A DNA stretch of 64,000 nt from DATJFQ01 sp035495555. GTDB taxonomy: Bacteria; Acidobacteriota; Vicinamibacteria; Vicinamibacterales; 2-12-FULL-66-21. The translations under genes were made by a program, and so were the position numbers. The DNA lies in assembly GCA_035495555.1 (NCBI GenBank), contig DATJFQ010000037.1, positions 93,254 through 157,253 of the forward strand, read 5' to 3'. The notes under the pieces are model-generated. The model worked only from the letters and a program-made list of their open reading frames with translations, did not search any database and had not been told where the DNA came from. Shown here piece after piece: positions 1 to 8,677 of the stretch (its first letter is position 1; every line of letters begins with the position of its first letter).

Positions 1-5
1 GCCTT

Positions 6-434
6 ATGGACGCTCTTCGTCTCCGTGTTGCGCCGGTAGTCGAGTGGGTCGTGGCCGCCGCATTCCTGGCGGCGACCGTGTTGGTGGCTTCGCTCATTCT
101 GGGAGCGCTGCACGCGCCGAGACCCGCGCTGCGCACGGCGCCTGTCGCACGCCCGGTGCTGACGGGCACGCCCGCGGTCGTTCCCGAACGCGCCGTCTCC
201 GTCCCCGTGCTTCCGTTCAACGACGGCCGCGAGGTCCGCGTCGGCGACACCGCCTCCGCGATTGCAGAGCGCCTCGGCCGCTCGGCGGAAGAGGGACGTC
301 AGTACACCGATCAAGGGGCACTCGGGGAGCGGCAGACGCGTTTCTACGAGTACGGCGGCCTCCGTTTCATCCTGGTGTTCGAGCCGTTCGAGCGGCAGGG
401 TGAGCCAAGGGTCGCGGCTATCTACTTGCCGTAA
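6..434 (+). CDS. Hypothetical single-pass membrane protein
   Basis: This is a 142-residue protein I cannot assign to a named family. Residues 1-12 are short and charged, and residues about 13-36 form one hydrophobic segment rich in Val, Ala and Leu that would be a membrane anchor or uncleaved signal. A Pro/Ala/Arg-rich linker (about 37-60) follows, then a mixed globular domain ending YGGLRFILVFEPFERQGEPR-VAAIYLP, a convincing beta-strand pattern. The ATG lies only 5 bases from the window edge, so the true start could be upstream. The gene is followed at once by a heptamer repeat array. Real coding is inferred from the folded-looking C-terminus; the function is unknown. Confidence 0.6.
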   Translation: MDALRLRVAPVVEWVVAAAFLAATVLVASLILGALHAPRPALRTAPVARPVLTGTPAVVPERAVSVPVLPFNDGREVRVGDTASAIAERLGRSAEEGRQYTDQGALGERQTRFYEYGGLRFILVFEPFERQGEPRVAAIYLP

Positions 435-437
435 AGA

Positions 438-542
438 CAGTCGCCGGTTGCCAGTCGCCAGTTGCCAGTTGCCAGTTGCCAGTTGTCAGTTGTCAGTGGT
501 CAGTGGTCAGTGGTCAGTGGTCAGTGACCAGTCACCAGTTGC
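438..542. repeat. Heptamer tandem array, CAGTTGC type
   Basis: Fifteen consecutive 7-bp units start with CAGT or a near match. The last three bases drift along the array: CGC, TGC, TGT, GGT, GAC, CAC. The unit phase is unbroken over 105 bp and begins three bases after the stop codon of the upstream gene. The same CAGTNNN unit recurs at 9347-9459. Confidence 0.9.
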
Positions 543-581
543 TCCGTTCCCGTTCTCCGCGAAGCGTTCGCCCGGTTGCAG

Positions 582-689
582 CGATGGGGAGCGAGGACTG
601 GCGCCCGCTTCGCGCGGAGGCGGCTCCCCGTCGACGTGTCTTTCCGGCCGCCGAGCACGAAGTGGGCTGTCCGAGCCGGGGCCCCATCG
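582..689 (+). mobile_element. MITE-like element copy 1, CGATGGGG termini
   Basis: The 108-bp element begins CGATGGGG (582-589) and ends with its reverse complement CCCCATCG (682-689). A core at about 612-661 matches the reverse strand of 53572-53699 at about 47 of 50 positions, including CTTTCCGGCCGCCGAGCAC. No open frame in it looks like a protein and no transposase is nearby, so it would be non-autonomous. In the 322-bp spacer 435-756 it sits between two heptamer arrays, and I see no other gene there. Confidence 0.7.
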
Positions 690-700
690 GTATCGCGTGC

Positions 701-742
701 GTTGGGCGTTGGGAATTGGGAGTTGGGAGTTGGGAATTGGCA
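701..742. repeat. Heptamer tandem array, GTTGGGA type
   Basis: Six 7-bp units of (G/A)TTGGGA in continuous phase lie just after the MITE-like element and 14 bp before the stop codon of the convergent M1 peptidase gene. The same unit recurs at 23014-23081 and 26643-26718. Confidence 0.85.
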
Positions 743-756
743 ATTAAGTTTGTCCT

Positions 757-3453
757 TCACTCCTTTATGTCAGCCAGCGCCGCAGCATCACGATTCACCT
801 CAACGCTCCGCACTTCTCCCCTCACCGGGATCAATCGCTCCGTGCGCTTGTCGTGCAGCGCGACGACGACATCTTCTGTGGAGCCGTCGGCGTGGGTGAT
901 CGTGACGGTGACCGGGACGTCGAAGATCTCGTCGGTGAGTTGATCGAACGCGACGTGAACACCCGCGGCGTCGACGCGCGACGTGAAGCGGAGCGACGGC
1001 AGCTCGGTGTCGAAGATCCAGCGATCGAAGAAGCGCTCGAGCGATTGGCCGCTGGCCGCCTCCATCGACGCGCGGAGGTCGTCGGTTCCCGCCTTCTTGT
1101 AGCGCCACGTCGCGTAGAAGTTCCGCAAGCCGCGGAAGAACGCGTCGTCGCCGAGGAGGCGCCGCAGCATGTGCAGCACCATCGCGCCCTTGTTGTAGAC
1201 CAGCGCCCGGAAGATGCGGCTGTCGCCTTTGATGTGCCCGAGCCGGTAACCGAGCCACACCGGCCCGTTCGGCGACTGATCCATCGCGGTGCGCCGCATC
1301 TGACGCAGGACTGACGTGAACTGATCGGCTCCGCGTTCCCGCTCCGCGTACAACGCCGCGAAATACTGCGCGAAGCCTTCGCTCAGCCACTGCTCGTGAT
1401 AGTTCTTCCAGCCGACGGCCTGCCCCCACCATTGGTGCGCGATTTCGTGCGCGAGAAAGAAGCTCGGGTAATTCTGGAACGCGACCGGGTCGTTCCCCCA
1501 TCGGAACGGCGTCGTCGGCAGGGGTTGATTGAGGATGGCAAAATACGCGGGGCTGTGGCCGCCTGGCACGTCGGCTTCGGTGAGCGCAACCGTGAAGCTG
1601 CCATACGGCACATCACCGAGCAGCGACGTGTAGAAACGGAGGATATCCGCCGCTTTGTCGGCGAAGCTCCGCGTACGGTTCGCCTGCCGCGGGTTGCCTT
1701 CGACATACAGGCTGAATGACGGCTGGCCGGGCTCGCTGACGGTCGGGTCCTGCACAGCGGGTCCATGTGCGATGGCTTCGCGCGCGTCGTGATTCGCCAG
1801 CGGCAACTGCAACTGCGCCGTCTGCCTGCCGCCGAAGCGGCTGATGACGCACGCCAGGTATCGGGCCGGGCGGGCGGTCTCGAAGACGTATTCCTTCCGC
1901 GCGTGCCCCTCCGCATCCTGCTGGTTCGTGGGCGGCCCCGCGGGCACGCCGCTCGCCACGGCGTCGAATTCCGCGGGAACCGACACCATCATGCGTGCCG
2001 TCGCGTAGTCGGTCGTCGGGGCCTGCGGATACCAGAAACTGCGATTGCTGTAGACGTATTGAGGCTCGGGCGGAATGACGAGCGGCTCCGACAGCGCCTG
2101 TTGCTGTACGGTGATCGCCTCGCGATCGAGCGACTGCGGCTGCAGACGTCCGCCGTAGGTCACGATCAGATCGAGCGCCGTGCCGGCGGGAAGCGACGAG
2201 GGGAAACCGACGAGGACGCTGTTCTGGCCGACGATGCGCAGGTGCAGCAGCCGGCCGAACATTGGCGAGGTGATCGATCGCACCACGAGTGAATCCGCGA
2301 GACGCAGCGTCAGCGTGCCCGACGACGGATTGCGCGTCGTCAGCGAGATGCGCGCGACGCCGTCGAGCCACAGGCGGTCCGGAGAGAAGACCGTACGCAG
2401 ATCGTAGTGGCGCACGTCGAACTCGGCGTCGTCGTCTTCGCTGTAGAAGCGTCCGCGCGCGGCGAGCTTGGCTTCGGACGCGTAGAGCGCGATGTTCTTC
2501 TTCCGCCGCCGATCGAAGAGCGAGATGTCCTCGGGCTGCGTGCTGGCCTGGGCGTACGTCAGCGTGCCGTACTTGCGCGTGCCCATCTCGACGACGGTGT
2601 CGCTGCCGGTCGGAATGAGCGACCATCGCGCGCCGCTCAGATCCGCGAGATCGATCTGGAAGCTCTGGGGCACGAGCGCTTCGAAGAGTTGCGTGGCCTT
2701 TCGCATCTCGCGCGGATTCACGGTCTTCGGTGTGAACGCGTCAGCGGGGACACGGGACTCGTAGACGCCTGGATTCAGCCGGATGAACAGTGTGTTGAAT
2801 TCTGTGTTCAGCGTCTCCGATCCCGAGAACGCCCGCACCTGGCCTCGCTCGGCCGCCGGGTGGGGCGAGAACAGTGCCCTGCCTCGTCCGATCAGCACGA
2901 GCGCCGTCGGGCCTTCCTCCGCGCGCGCAACGAACGCCTGAGCCGACGGGATCGTCAGCGTCAGGTCCGGTTCCTGAATCACGAGGTTTCGAACGTCGTA
3001 CTGGGTTTTGGGATCGAGCGCGAGCCGGTAAAGTCCGGTGACAATGGTGATCTTTTCGACCTGCATGATCTGCCACGGCGCGGCCGCCGGGTCTATTCCA
3101 GCCCGGGGCGGCGCGACATCCATGCGCCACGTCGATACGCGTCCTTCGTTGCCGCTCTGCACGAAGATCTCGACCAGGAGACGGACGCGGCCGTTGCCGA
3201 TGTTCGCGCGATCGCGGTCCTTCACCACCGCCGATTGCCGCCGGCCGGCGGCCATGTTCGCGGCGAACTCGGAAAAGGCAGGCATGTTCAGGCCCGCTCC
3301 CGTCAACGCCTGAATTTCGGCGACGTTGCCGGACTCGATGGCGGTTTGCAGCGCGACCATGAGACGATCGATCCCGTCAGGCGCAGCGCTGGGCGGCTGC
3401 GCCGCCTGGGGCGCCAGCAGCAGACACGCGATGAGGATCAGCCGTGTCAGCAT
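757..3453 (-). CDS. Secreted M1-family metallopeptidase
   Basis: This 898-residue zinc aminopeptidase-type enzyme has a cleavable signal peptide (hydrophobic residues about 3-17) and probably acts in the periplasm or outside the cell. The gluzincin signature is intact: HEIAH at 669-673 and the third zinc ligand E692 in WLSEGFAQ. The C-terminal part after the catalytic domain is short, and residues about 20-400 form an acidobacterial-style N-terminal extension plus the M1 N-terminal beta domain. The start lies 9 bp after the stop of the upstream phosphatase gene, with a GAGGGTG ribosome-binding sequence in between, so the two are probably one transcript. The exact substrate is unknown. Confidence 0.88.
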   Translation of the reverse strand: MLTRLILIACLLLAPQAAQPPSAAPDGIDRLMVALQTAIESGNVAEIQALTGAGLNMPAFSEFAANMAAGRRQSAVVKDRDRANIGNGRVRLLVEIFVQSGNEGRVSTWRMDVAPPRAGIDPAAAPWQIMQVEKITIVTGLYRLALDPKTQYDVRNLVIQEPDLTLTIPSAQAFVARAEEGPTALVLIGRGRALFSPHPAAERGQVRAFSGSETLNTEFNTLFIRLNPGVYESRVPADAFTPKTVNPREMRKATQLFEALVPQSFQIDLADLSGARWSLIPTGSDTVVEMGTRKYGTLTYAQASTQPEDISLFDRRRKKNIALYASEAKLAARGRFYSEDDDAEFDVRHYDLRTVFSPDRLWLDGVARISLTTRNPSSGTLTLRLADSLVVRSITSPMFGRLLHLRIVGQNSVLVGFPSSLPAGTALDLIVTYGGRLQPQSLDREAITVQQQALSEPLVIPPEPQYVYSNRSFWYPQAPTTDYATARMMVSVPAEFDAVASGVPAGPPTNQQDAEGHARKEYVFETARPARYLACVISRFGGRQTAQLQLPLANHDAREAIAHGPAVQDPTVSEPGQPSFSLYVEGNPRQANRTRSFADKAADILRFYTSLLGDVPYGSFTVALTEADVPGGHSPAYFAILNQPLPTTPFRWGNDPVAFQNYPSFFLAHEIAHQWWGQAVGWKNYHEQWLSEGFAQYFAALYAERERGADQFTSVLRQMRRTAMDQSPNGPVWLGYRLGHIKGDSRIFRALVYNKGAMVLHMLRRLLGDDAFFRGLRNFYATWRYKKAGTDDLRASMEAASGQSLERFFDRWIFDTELPSLRFTSRVDAAGVHVAFDQLTDEIFDVPVTVTITHADGSTEDVVVALHDKRTERLIPVRGEVRSVEVNRDAAALADIKE

Positions 3454-3462
3454 CGAGCACCC

Positions 3463-4638
3463 TCACGCCGCTCGTTTGAGCACCAGGACGGTCAGATCAT
3501 CCGTGAAGCGCGAATCGGCGGCGTGGGATTCGACGGCTTTCATCAGGGCCGGAGCAATCACGGCGGGAGCATCCGATCCTCGCGCCGCCAGAAACCGCTC
3601 CAGGCCGCTTTCCTCGAACGGCACGCCGCCCGGGTTTTCAGCCTCCGTGATGCCGTCACTATAGAGCGCGACCAGATCGCCGGGATTGACGACGGTGTGG
3701 GCCGCTTCGTAGGTCGAGCCTTCGAACATGCCGAGCGCCACGCCGGTGCTGTGCAGCCGTTCGATTGATCCGTCCGCCCGACGGAGGAGCGGCGGATTCT
3801 GTCCGGCGTTCACGTAGGTGATCTCGCCGGTCGACGGCGTGTAGACGCCGTAGAACAGCGTGATGAACCGGGACGCCGGCGTATGCCGGCAAATCTGGGT
3901 GTTCAGGCGCGTCACGAGCGCCTGCGCTTCGAGTGCTTCGTCCACGAGCGTCCGCAGGACGGCGAGGAGCAACGCCATGAGCAGCGCCGCCGGGCTGCCC
4001 TTGCCCGCGACGTCGCCAATCGTCACGATGACGCGTCCGTCCCCAAGCGGCAGCACGTCGTAGAAGTCGCCGCCGACGGTGTTCGCCGGACGTGTGAGCC
4101 CGCAAATCTCCGCATCACCTGCGACGAACGTGCCGGTCGGCAGCATCGCAAGCTGGATCTCCCGCGCCACTTCGAGTTCCCCCTTGAGCGACAGCCGGTC
4201 CGCGACTTCGAGCAGCACCAGCAGGTTCATCAGGAACATGCTGATGAGGAGCGAGAACGTGCCGTTCGCCCACTGCGGCGCGATGACCATGACGCGGAAG
4301 AACGGCGTGCCGAAGGGAATCGTCACCGCCTTCCAGCCCTGGTACAGATTGACGACGCCGATGAGCGCGATGACGAGCGAGGTGAGATACAGCGCGCGCC
4401 TGGCCGGCGACAGCTTGAGCGTGAACGCGACGAACACCTGGCGGATGCGCAGGAGTTGCCGGCGCATCCAGCGTTCCTTCGCCAGCCGGTCTTCGTCGAG
4501 GCCGCGGGTGAAGAACCGGTACGCCTCGCGGGTATCGCGGGTGAACAGGCGCTGCAGATCTTCGGCCGTCACGTCGCGCGCGACGTCACGCGTCCACGCG
4601 TCGAACCAATGCGGACCCGAAGCCGTCCGTCGTGCCAT
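3463..4638 (-). CDS. SpoIIE/RsbU-type PP2C phosphatase, membrane-linked
   Basis: This is a 391-residue serine phosphatase of the family that dephosphorylates anti-anti-sigma factors. An N-terminal cytosolic part (1-80) is followed by two membrane segments at about 82-98 and 126-145 and a linker, KGELEVAREIQLAMLP. The PP2C-like domain follows, with metal-binding motifs GGDFYD (189-194), GDVAGKG (208-214), SDGITEA and a C-terminal DDLTVLVLK. A partner-switch regulator is the usual target in this family, but no kinase or STAS gene is visible next to it. The start is supported by a GAGG sequence 5 nt upstream. It is first in a two-gene unit with the M1 peptidase. Confidence 0.88.
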   Translation of the reverse strand: MARRTASGPHWFDAWTRDVARDVTAEDLQRLFTRDTREAYRFFTRGLDEDRLAKERWMRRQLLRIRQVFVAFTLKLSPARRALYLTSLVIALIGVVNLYQGWKAVTIPFGTPFFRVMVIAPQWANGTFSLLISMFLMNLLVLLEVADRLSLKGELEVAREIQLAMLPTGTFVAGDAEICGLTRPANTVGGDFYDVLPLGDGRVIVTIGDVAGKGSPAALLMALLLAVLRTLVDEALEAQALVTRLNTQICRHTPASRFITLFYGVYTPSTGEITYVNAGQNPPLLRRADGSIERLHSTGVALGMFEGSTYEAAHTVVNPGDLVALYSDGITEAENPGGVPFEESGLERFLAARGSDAPAVIAPALMKAVESHAADSRFTDDLTVLVLKRAA

Positions 4639-4890
4639 GCCGCCTCAGATCAGTCCGGGATCCGGCCCGACAGCCGCAAGGCCGTCGAGCGCGTGGGGTG
4701 GGTCGAGCATCCGGCGCCGCTGGCAGAGCTTCCGGTCACGAAGGCATGGATCGCCTGGCCAGGAGGCGCAACGGTTGGAGCGCACTTGTTGAGTATACGT
4801 TTCGGGATGGCACCCCGTTTGACCTTCACCGTCCGGGATGGGACCTGACCCGGACAAGTACACCGCCGGCGACCGTCTCGGGGAAGCGTG

Positions 4891-5226
4891 ATGACGAACT
4901 ATGGGTCGGCCGCCTGCCACTCGACCTTCGGGAGATTCATCCTGGTCGCCTTTCTGGTCGCGCAGGCCTGCGATGGAATCCTGACCTATGTCGGCGTGGG
5001 CGCGTACGGCATCCACATGGAAGCCAATCCGCTGCTCGCCTGGCTGATGGCGTCGGTCGGCCGCGGCCCGGCACTCGCGATGGCGAAAACAGCGGCGGGG
5101 GGATTCGGGATCGCGCTGCACCTCACGGCCGTGCACCGCGTCGTCGCGGTGCTGACGCTGTTCTATGTGGCGCTCGCGATTCTGCCGTGGCTGGGTGTTC
5201 TGTACTCGGGCTGCCCGGGATGTTGA
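4891..5226 (+). CDS. Small DUF5658-like membrane protein
   Basis: A 111-residue integral membrane protein with three or four hydrophobic segments. The pattern QACDGILTYVGV, then EANPLLAWL, then a Lys in AMAKTAAGG, matches my memory of the DUF5658 family, whose function is unknown. A GTG at 4888 would add one residue. I prefer the ATG at 4891 because GGGGAAG lies about 5 nt upstream. The 252-bp spacer before it (4639-4890) separates it from the divergent phosphatase gene and shows no repeat or RNA gene that I can recognise. Confidence 0.7.
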   Translation: MTNYGSAACHSTFGRFILVAFLVAQACDGILTYVGVGAYGIHMEANPLLAWLMASVGRGPALAMAKTAAGGFGIALHLTAVHRVVAVLTLFYVALAILPWLGVLYSGCPGC

Positions 5227-5242
5227 GCAGCGTGCAACGCGC

Positions 5243-6283
5243 CTAATCCTTCAGTACTTCTGTCGCAATCACCTGGAGAATGGCGGCCGTGGGGACGGCG
5301 AGCACCGCGCCGACGATGCCGAGAAGCGATCCGCCGATGAGGAGCGCGACGATCACCGTGACTGCGCTGACACCCACCTGCTTGGACATGACCCGCGGCA
5401 CGAGCAGGTGGTTTTCGAACTGCTGCTGCACGATGAAGAAGATGGCGACGAAGGCGACTTTGTCGAGCGACACCGTTGACGCAACCGCGAGGGCAGGGAT
5501 CGCCGAGAGGAATGGACCGATGACCGGGATGAGTTCGCCGATGCCGGAGAGCAGCGCGAGCACATAGAAGAATGGAATCCCGAGCGCCCACAAACCGATC
5601 GCGGATGACGATCCGATGATCGCCCCGAGCAGGAGCTGGCCGCCGAGCCATGCGCTCACCTTCACCGTGACTTCGTGACCTGCGTCGCGCACGCGGTTGC
5701 GCTGCTCTCTCGGAAACAGCCGGATGAACGTGTCGCGCAGCGACGACGACTCGACGAGCAGATAGAAGGTCAGGATCAGAATGGTGACCACGCCGAAAAT
5801 GCCGCCGACGACGTTCACGACGGCGCCTGCGATCGCCCCGGCCGCGTCGCCGCCGCCCGCCGGCGTTTTCGCAACCGCCTCACGCAGCGTCAGATGCTCG
5901 ACGATGATGCCCTTGCGGATGAGGAACTGCTGGGCGCGCTCGAACATGCCAGGCAGCGCGTTCCAGAACGATTGGGCCTGGTGCACGAGCGGCGGAATGA
6001 CGAGGAACCCGATCAGCGTCAGCGTTCCCAGAATCGCTATATACAGAATGAGGATCGCGAGCCAGCGCGGGAACCGCGCGGATCCGATCGGCAGCAGCGT
6101 CTGCCGCTCGATCAGCCGGACGATCGGACTGAATCCAATCGCCAGCAGCATGCTGCAGTAGACGAGGAGCAGCACGCCTCTCACCAGATAGGCGCACCAG
6201 AAAATCACGACGGCCAGAAAGACCATCGCGATCGTCCAGCGAACGAGTGATTTGACCTCCGCCGTCGTTCGCGTACTGTTCAC
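5243..6283 (-). CDS. AI-2E/PerM-family transporter
   Basis: A 346-residue polytopic membrane protein of the AI-2E exporter (UPF0118/PerM) family. It has paired hydrophobic segments at the N-terminus (about 13-60), a soluble amphipathic middle with an Ala-Gly-rich stretch, and a C-terminal block of helices carrying PxIGPFLSAIPA and the typical family ending (GxxLGIVGAVLAVPTAAILQV). Members export small molecules or act in stress tolerance, and the substrate cannot be read from sequence. Its start codon overlaps the stop of the upstream aminotransferase by 4 bp (6280-6283), indicating translational coupling. Confidence 0.85.
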   Translation of the reverse strand: MNSTRTTAEVKSLVRWTIAMVFLAVVIFWCAYLVRGVLLLVYCSMLLAIGFSPIVRLIERQTLLPIGSARFPRWLAILILYIAILGTLTLIGFLVIPPLVHQAQSFWNALPGMFERAQQFLIRKGIIVEHLTLREAVAKTPAGGGDAAGAIAGAVVNVVGGIFGVVTILILTFYLLVESSSLRDTFIRLFPREQRNRVRDAGHEVTVKVSAWLGGQLLLGAIIGSSSAIGLWALGIPFFYVLALLSGIGELIPVIGPFLSAIPALAVASTVSLDKVAFVAIFFIVQQQFENHLLVPRVMSKQVGVSAVTVIVALLIGGSLLGIVGAVLAVPTAAILQVIATEVLKD

Positions 6284-7506
6284 GAGGACGCGCTGCCGCC
6301 GCGTGCGAGGAAATCGCCCGTAAACGCGGCGATGTCGTCGTAGATGCCGGCGAGTTCATCCGGCGGCGCGAGGAACACGACGCGAAAGAAGCCGTCTTCG
6401 GGACGCGTCGCGAAGCCGGAGCCGTGGACGCAGAGGATCCCGGTCGCGCGCAGGAGCGCGAGCACATAGTCCTCGTCGGTAACGCCGGCGGGCAGCATCA
6501 CTTGCGGCATCGCGTAGAACGCCGCGGAGGGCGCGACGGTATGGATGCCTGGAATGGCATTCAAGCGGCTGACCGTGAGTGCCGCGCGCTCCGCCAGTGC
6601 CGCGCGGAATCCCGCCTCGTGGGAGCGGTCGCCGTTGAGCGCTGCTGGAATCGCGTACTCCATCGGCGCCGTCGAACAGAGGCGGCCGTCCGCCAGCTTC
6701 TTCACGCCGGCGAGCACGTCGTCCAGCCGATCGGTGCGGCCGACTGCCATCCAGCCCGCACGCCAGCCGGGTGCCAGATACGCCTTCGAGAGCGATGAGA
6801 ACGAGATGATCGGGGCGTCGGGCGCGAGACTCGCGATCGGGGGCACCGGCCCCGCATACGCGAGATCGCCGTACACCTCGTCGGCGAGAAGGGGGATGTT
6901 GTGCGTGTCGGCCAGATTGATGAGCGCGCGCCGCACGTCCGCGGGGTAGGTCGCGCCGGTCGGATTGTTGGGATCGATCACGACGAGCGCACGTGTCGCC
7001 GGGGTGATCAGGCTCCTGATGTGATCGACATCCGGCAGCCAGCCGCGCGACGGCTCCGTGCGATAGAAGGCGGGTCGCGCACCAATCTTCGCCAGGACGG
7101 CTGTGTAGAGCGGATAGGTCGGGGCGGGCACGAGCACTTCATCGCCGCCCTCCGCAAGCGCGGTGAGCGTCAGCTCGATGCCTTCCGACGTCCCTGACGT
7201 GATGATGACGCGGTCTGGCGAGACCGGCATCCCACGGCGGCTCAGTTCAGCGGCGACGGCTTCGCGGGCGGGCAGAATCCCAACCGACGGCGCGTACCCA
7301 TTGTGGCCGTCGCGCATGGCGCGCTGCACCGCTTCGATCAGGTGCGGCGGTGTCGTGAACCCGAACGTGATCGGATCGCCGATGTTGAGGTATCGCACCT
7401 TCCGGCCGGACGCCTCGACTTTGCGCGCCTCGTTGACGATGTTCCGGATGGCGTAAACGAAGCCGCCGACACGGCGCGCGACAGGGATTCCGGCCGTCGT
7501 ACGCAT
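6280..7506 (-). CDS. PLP aminotransferase, class I/II (alanine-transaminase-like)
   Basis: A 408-residue fold-type I aminotransferase. Visible landmarks are NPTG at 181-184, ADEVYGD at 208-214 and the Schiff-base lysine K241 in SSLSKAYLAPGWRAGW. The stretch GGDEVLVPAPTYPLYTAVL is close to what I remember of AlaA-type alanine transaminases, so pyruvate/glutamate chemistry is the most likely role, but substrate choice is inference. No Shine-Dalgarno is visible. Instead TAATAT lies 6 nt before the ATG, suggesting a leaderless transcript. It heads a coupled pair with the AI-2E-type transporter. Confidence 0.85.
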   Translation of the reverse strand: MRTTAGIPVARRVGGFVYAIRNIVNEARKVEASGRKVRYLNIGDPITFGFTTPPHLIEAVQRAMRDGHNGYAPSVGILPAREAVAAELSRRGMPVSPDRVIITSGTSEGIELTLTALAEGGDEVLVPAPTYPLYTAVLAKIGARPAFYRTEPSRGWLPDVDHIRSLITPATRALVVIDPNNPTGATYPADVRRALINLADTHNIPLLADEVYGDLAYAGPVPPIASLAPDAPIISFSSLSKAYLAPGWRAGWMAVGRTDRLDDVLAGVKKLADGRLCSTAPMEYAIPAALNGDRSHEAGFRAALAERAALTVSRLNAIPGIHTVAPSAAFYAMPQVMLPAGVTDEDYVLALLRATGILCVHGSGFATRPEDGFFRVVFLAPPDELAGIYDDIAAFTGDFLARGGSASS

Positions 7507-7512
7507 TGAAAA

Positions 7513-7518
7513 ATATTA
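7513..7518 (-). promoter_or_regulatory. Candidate leaderless -10 box for the 6280-7506 aminotransferase
   Basis: TAATAT on the minus strand ends 6 nt before the ATG at 7506, inside a strikingly AT-rich stretch (7507-7545). No Shine-Dalgarno lies between. A start site at the usual distance from -10 would coincide with the start codon. Confidence 0.5.
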
Positions 7519-7563
7519 ACAGGTTAAGCTGTGTAAAAACGTCCCAGTAGATCGGCGTAGAGA

Positions 7564-7578
7564 GCGTAAATTTTACGC
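7564..7578. promoter_or_regulatory. 15-bp palindrome in divergent spacer
   Basis: GCGTAAATTTTACGC is a perfect inverted repeat with 7-bp arms and a one-base centre. It lies between the divergent aminotransferase and VWFA genes. It could be a repressor operator for either side. Because CGCTTTTT follows it, a weak terminator is an alternative. Confidence 0.35.
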
Positions 7579-7666
7579 GCTTTTTCTTCACTACCACGAC
7601 CGTGCCAGAACGGCCTCCGCCAAAACTCCTTTAGTCTGAGTTGGTTAGTCGTTTGGCTGCCCTTTT

Positions 7667-7672
7667 GATACT
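7667..7672 (+). promoter_or_regulatory. Candidate leaderless -10 box for the VWFA gene
   Basis: GATACT lies exactly 9 nt before the ATG at 7682, with no Shine-Dalgarno in the gap. It differs from a strict TANNNT box at the first base, so it is weaker support than the others. Confidence 0.35.
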
Positions 7673-7681
7673 CCACCGGCC

Positions 7682-8653
7682 ATGACGGCGTGTCGGCGCG
7701 TGCTGAGCGGGATCGTGAGCGCGGCGGTTTTGATGACCGGTGCGGCATCTGCCCAGCAGCAGCAGTCGAGCCGCCCGGTTTACAAATCGGCTGTCGACCT
7801 CGTGTCGGTGGCCGCCGTAGTCCGCGACAAGCGCGGGCGCTTCGTCAAGGGTCTTCGCAAGGAAGATTTCATTGTCGAAGAGAACGGCCGGCGCCGCGAT
7901 ATCGAGCAGTTTCAGGCGGAGGACGACGCACCGGCGCGTGTCGCGCTGCTCTTCGACGTGAGCGGAAGCATGCGAGTGGCTGCTCACATCGAAGAGGCGC
8001 GGCAGGCGGCGCGCCAGGTGCTCGCGTCGCTGCGCCTCTCGGATTCCCCGAGAGACGACGAGGCGGCGGTGTTCAGCTTCGACATGAACCTGCAGTCGCT
8101 GCAGCCGTTCACCGCCGACGCGGGAGCGATTGAGAGCGCGCTGGCGCGCGTCGCGCCCTACGGACAAACGTCGCTCTACGACGCGATCGGCCGGACGGCC
8201 CGGCAGGTTGCGGACACTGCGGCCGGCGACACCCATCGCCGTGCGGTGATCGTGCTGACCGACGGGATCGATACGAGCAGCGAGATGACGCCGGAGCAGG
8301 TGGCCGCGACGGCTGCGGCGATTGACGTGCCGGTGTATGTGATCGCGGTCGTCTCGCCGCTCGATCACGCGGGCACGTCGCAGGCCGTGGACGGGCCCGC
8401 GGCGCAGCGCGAAGGCGTGTTGCGCACGCTGGCGCAGTGGACGGGCGGCGACTTGTTCGTGACGAGCGCGCCCGCACAGCAGAGCCTGGCGGCGCGGCAG
8501 ATCATCGACGAGCTTCGCCATCAGTACGTGCTGGCGTTCAGTTCGTCGGGCCCAGGTGCGGGCTGGCGATCGTTGAATGTGCGAGTGAAGGACAAGGATG
8601 CGACGGTGCGCGCGCGATCAGGGTACGCGAGCGCGCCGCGAATCGGCAGTTGA
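7682..8653 (+). CDS. VWFA-related domain protein, acidobacterial type
   Basis: A 323-residue exported protein with a signal peptide at about 1-24 ending in ASA-QQQQ. It matches the acidobacterial 'VWFA-related' architecture: an N-terminal beta module (SAVDLVSVAAVVRDKRGRFV, then DFIVEENG) followed by a von Willebrand A domain. The MIDAS metal site is intact, with DVSGSM (D92, S94, S96), a later Thr in YGQTSLYDAI, and LTDGIDTSS. The role of this family is unknown. Adhesion or assembly scaffolding is a guess from the fold. It is followed 24 bp later by an OmpA-type lipoprotein gene, so both may serve the envelope. Confidence 0.88.
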   Translation: MTACRRVLSGIVSAAVLMTGAASAQQQQSSRPVYKSAVDLVSVAAVVRDKRGRFVKGLRKEDFIVEENGRRRDIEQFQAEDDAPARVALLFDVSGSMRVAAHIEEARQAARQVLASLRLSDSPRDDEAAVFSFDMNLQSLQPFTADAGAIESALARVAPYGQTSLYDAIGRTARQVADTAAGDTHRRAVIVLTDGIDTSSEMTPEQVAATAAAIDVPVYVIAVVSPLDHAGTSQAVDGPAAQREGVLRTLAQWTGGDLFVTSAPAQQSLAARQIIDELRHQYVLAFSSSGPGAGWRSLNVRVKDKDATVRARSGYASAPRIGS

Positions 8654-8677
8654 GACGGCAGACGGTAGGAGGACGAC

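Noticed and set aside
476..943. Open frames running through the 435-756 spacer
   Set aside because: The translations are repeats of the heptamer array (Val-Ser-Gly-Gln-Trp patterns) plus the inverted-repeat element, with no ribosome-binding site and no protein-like region.
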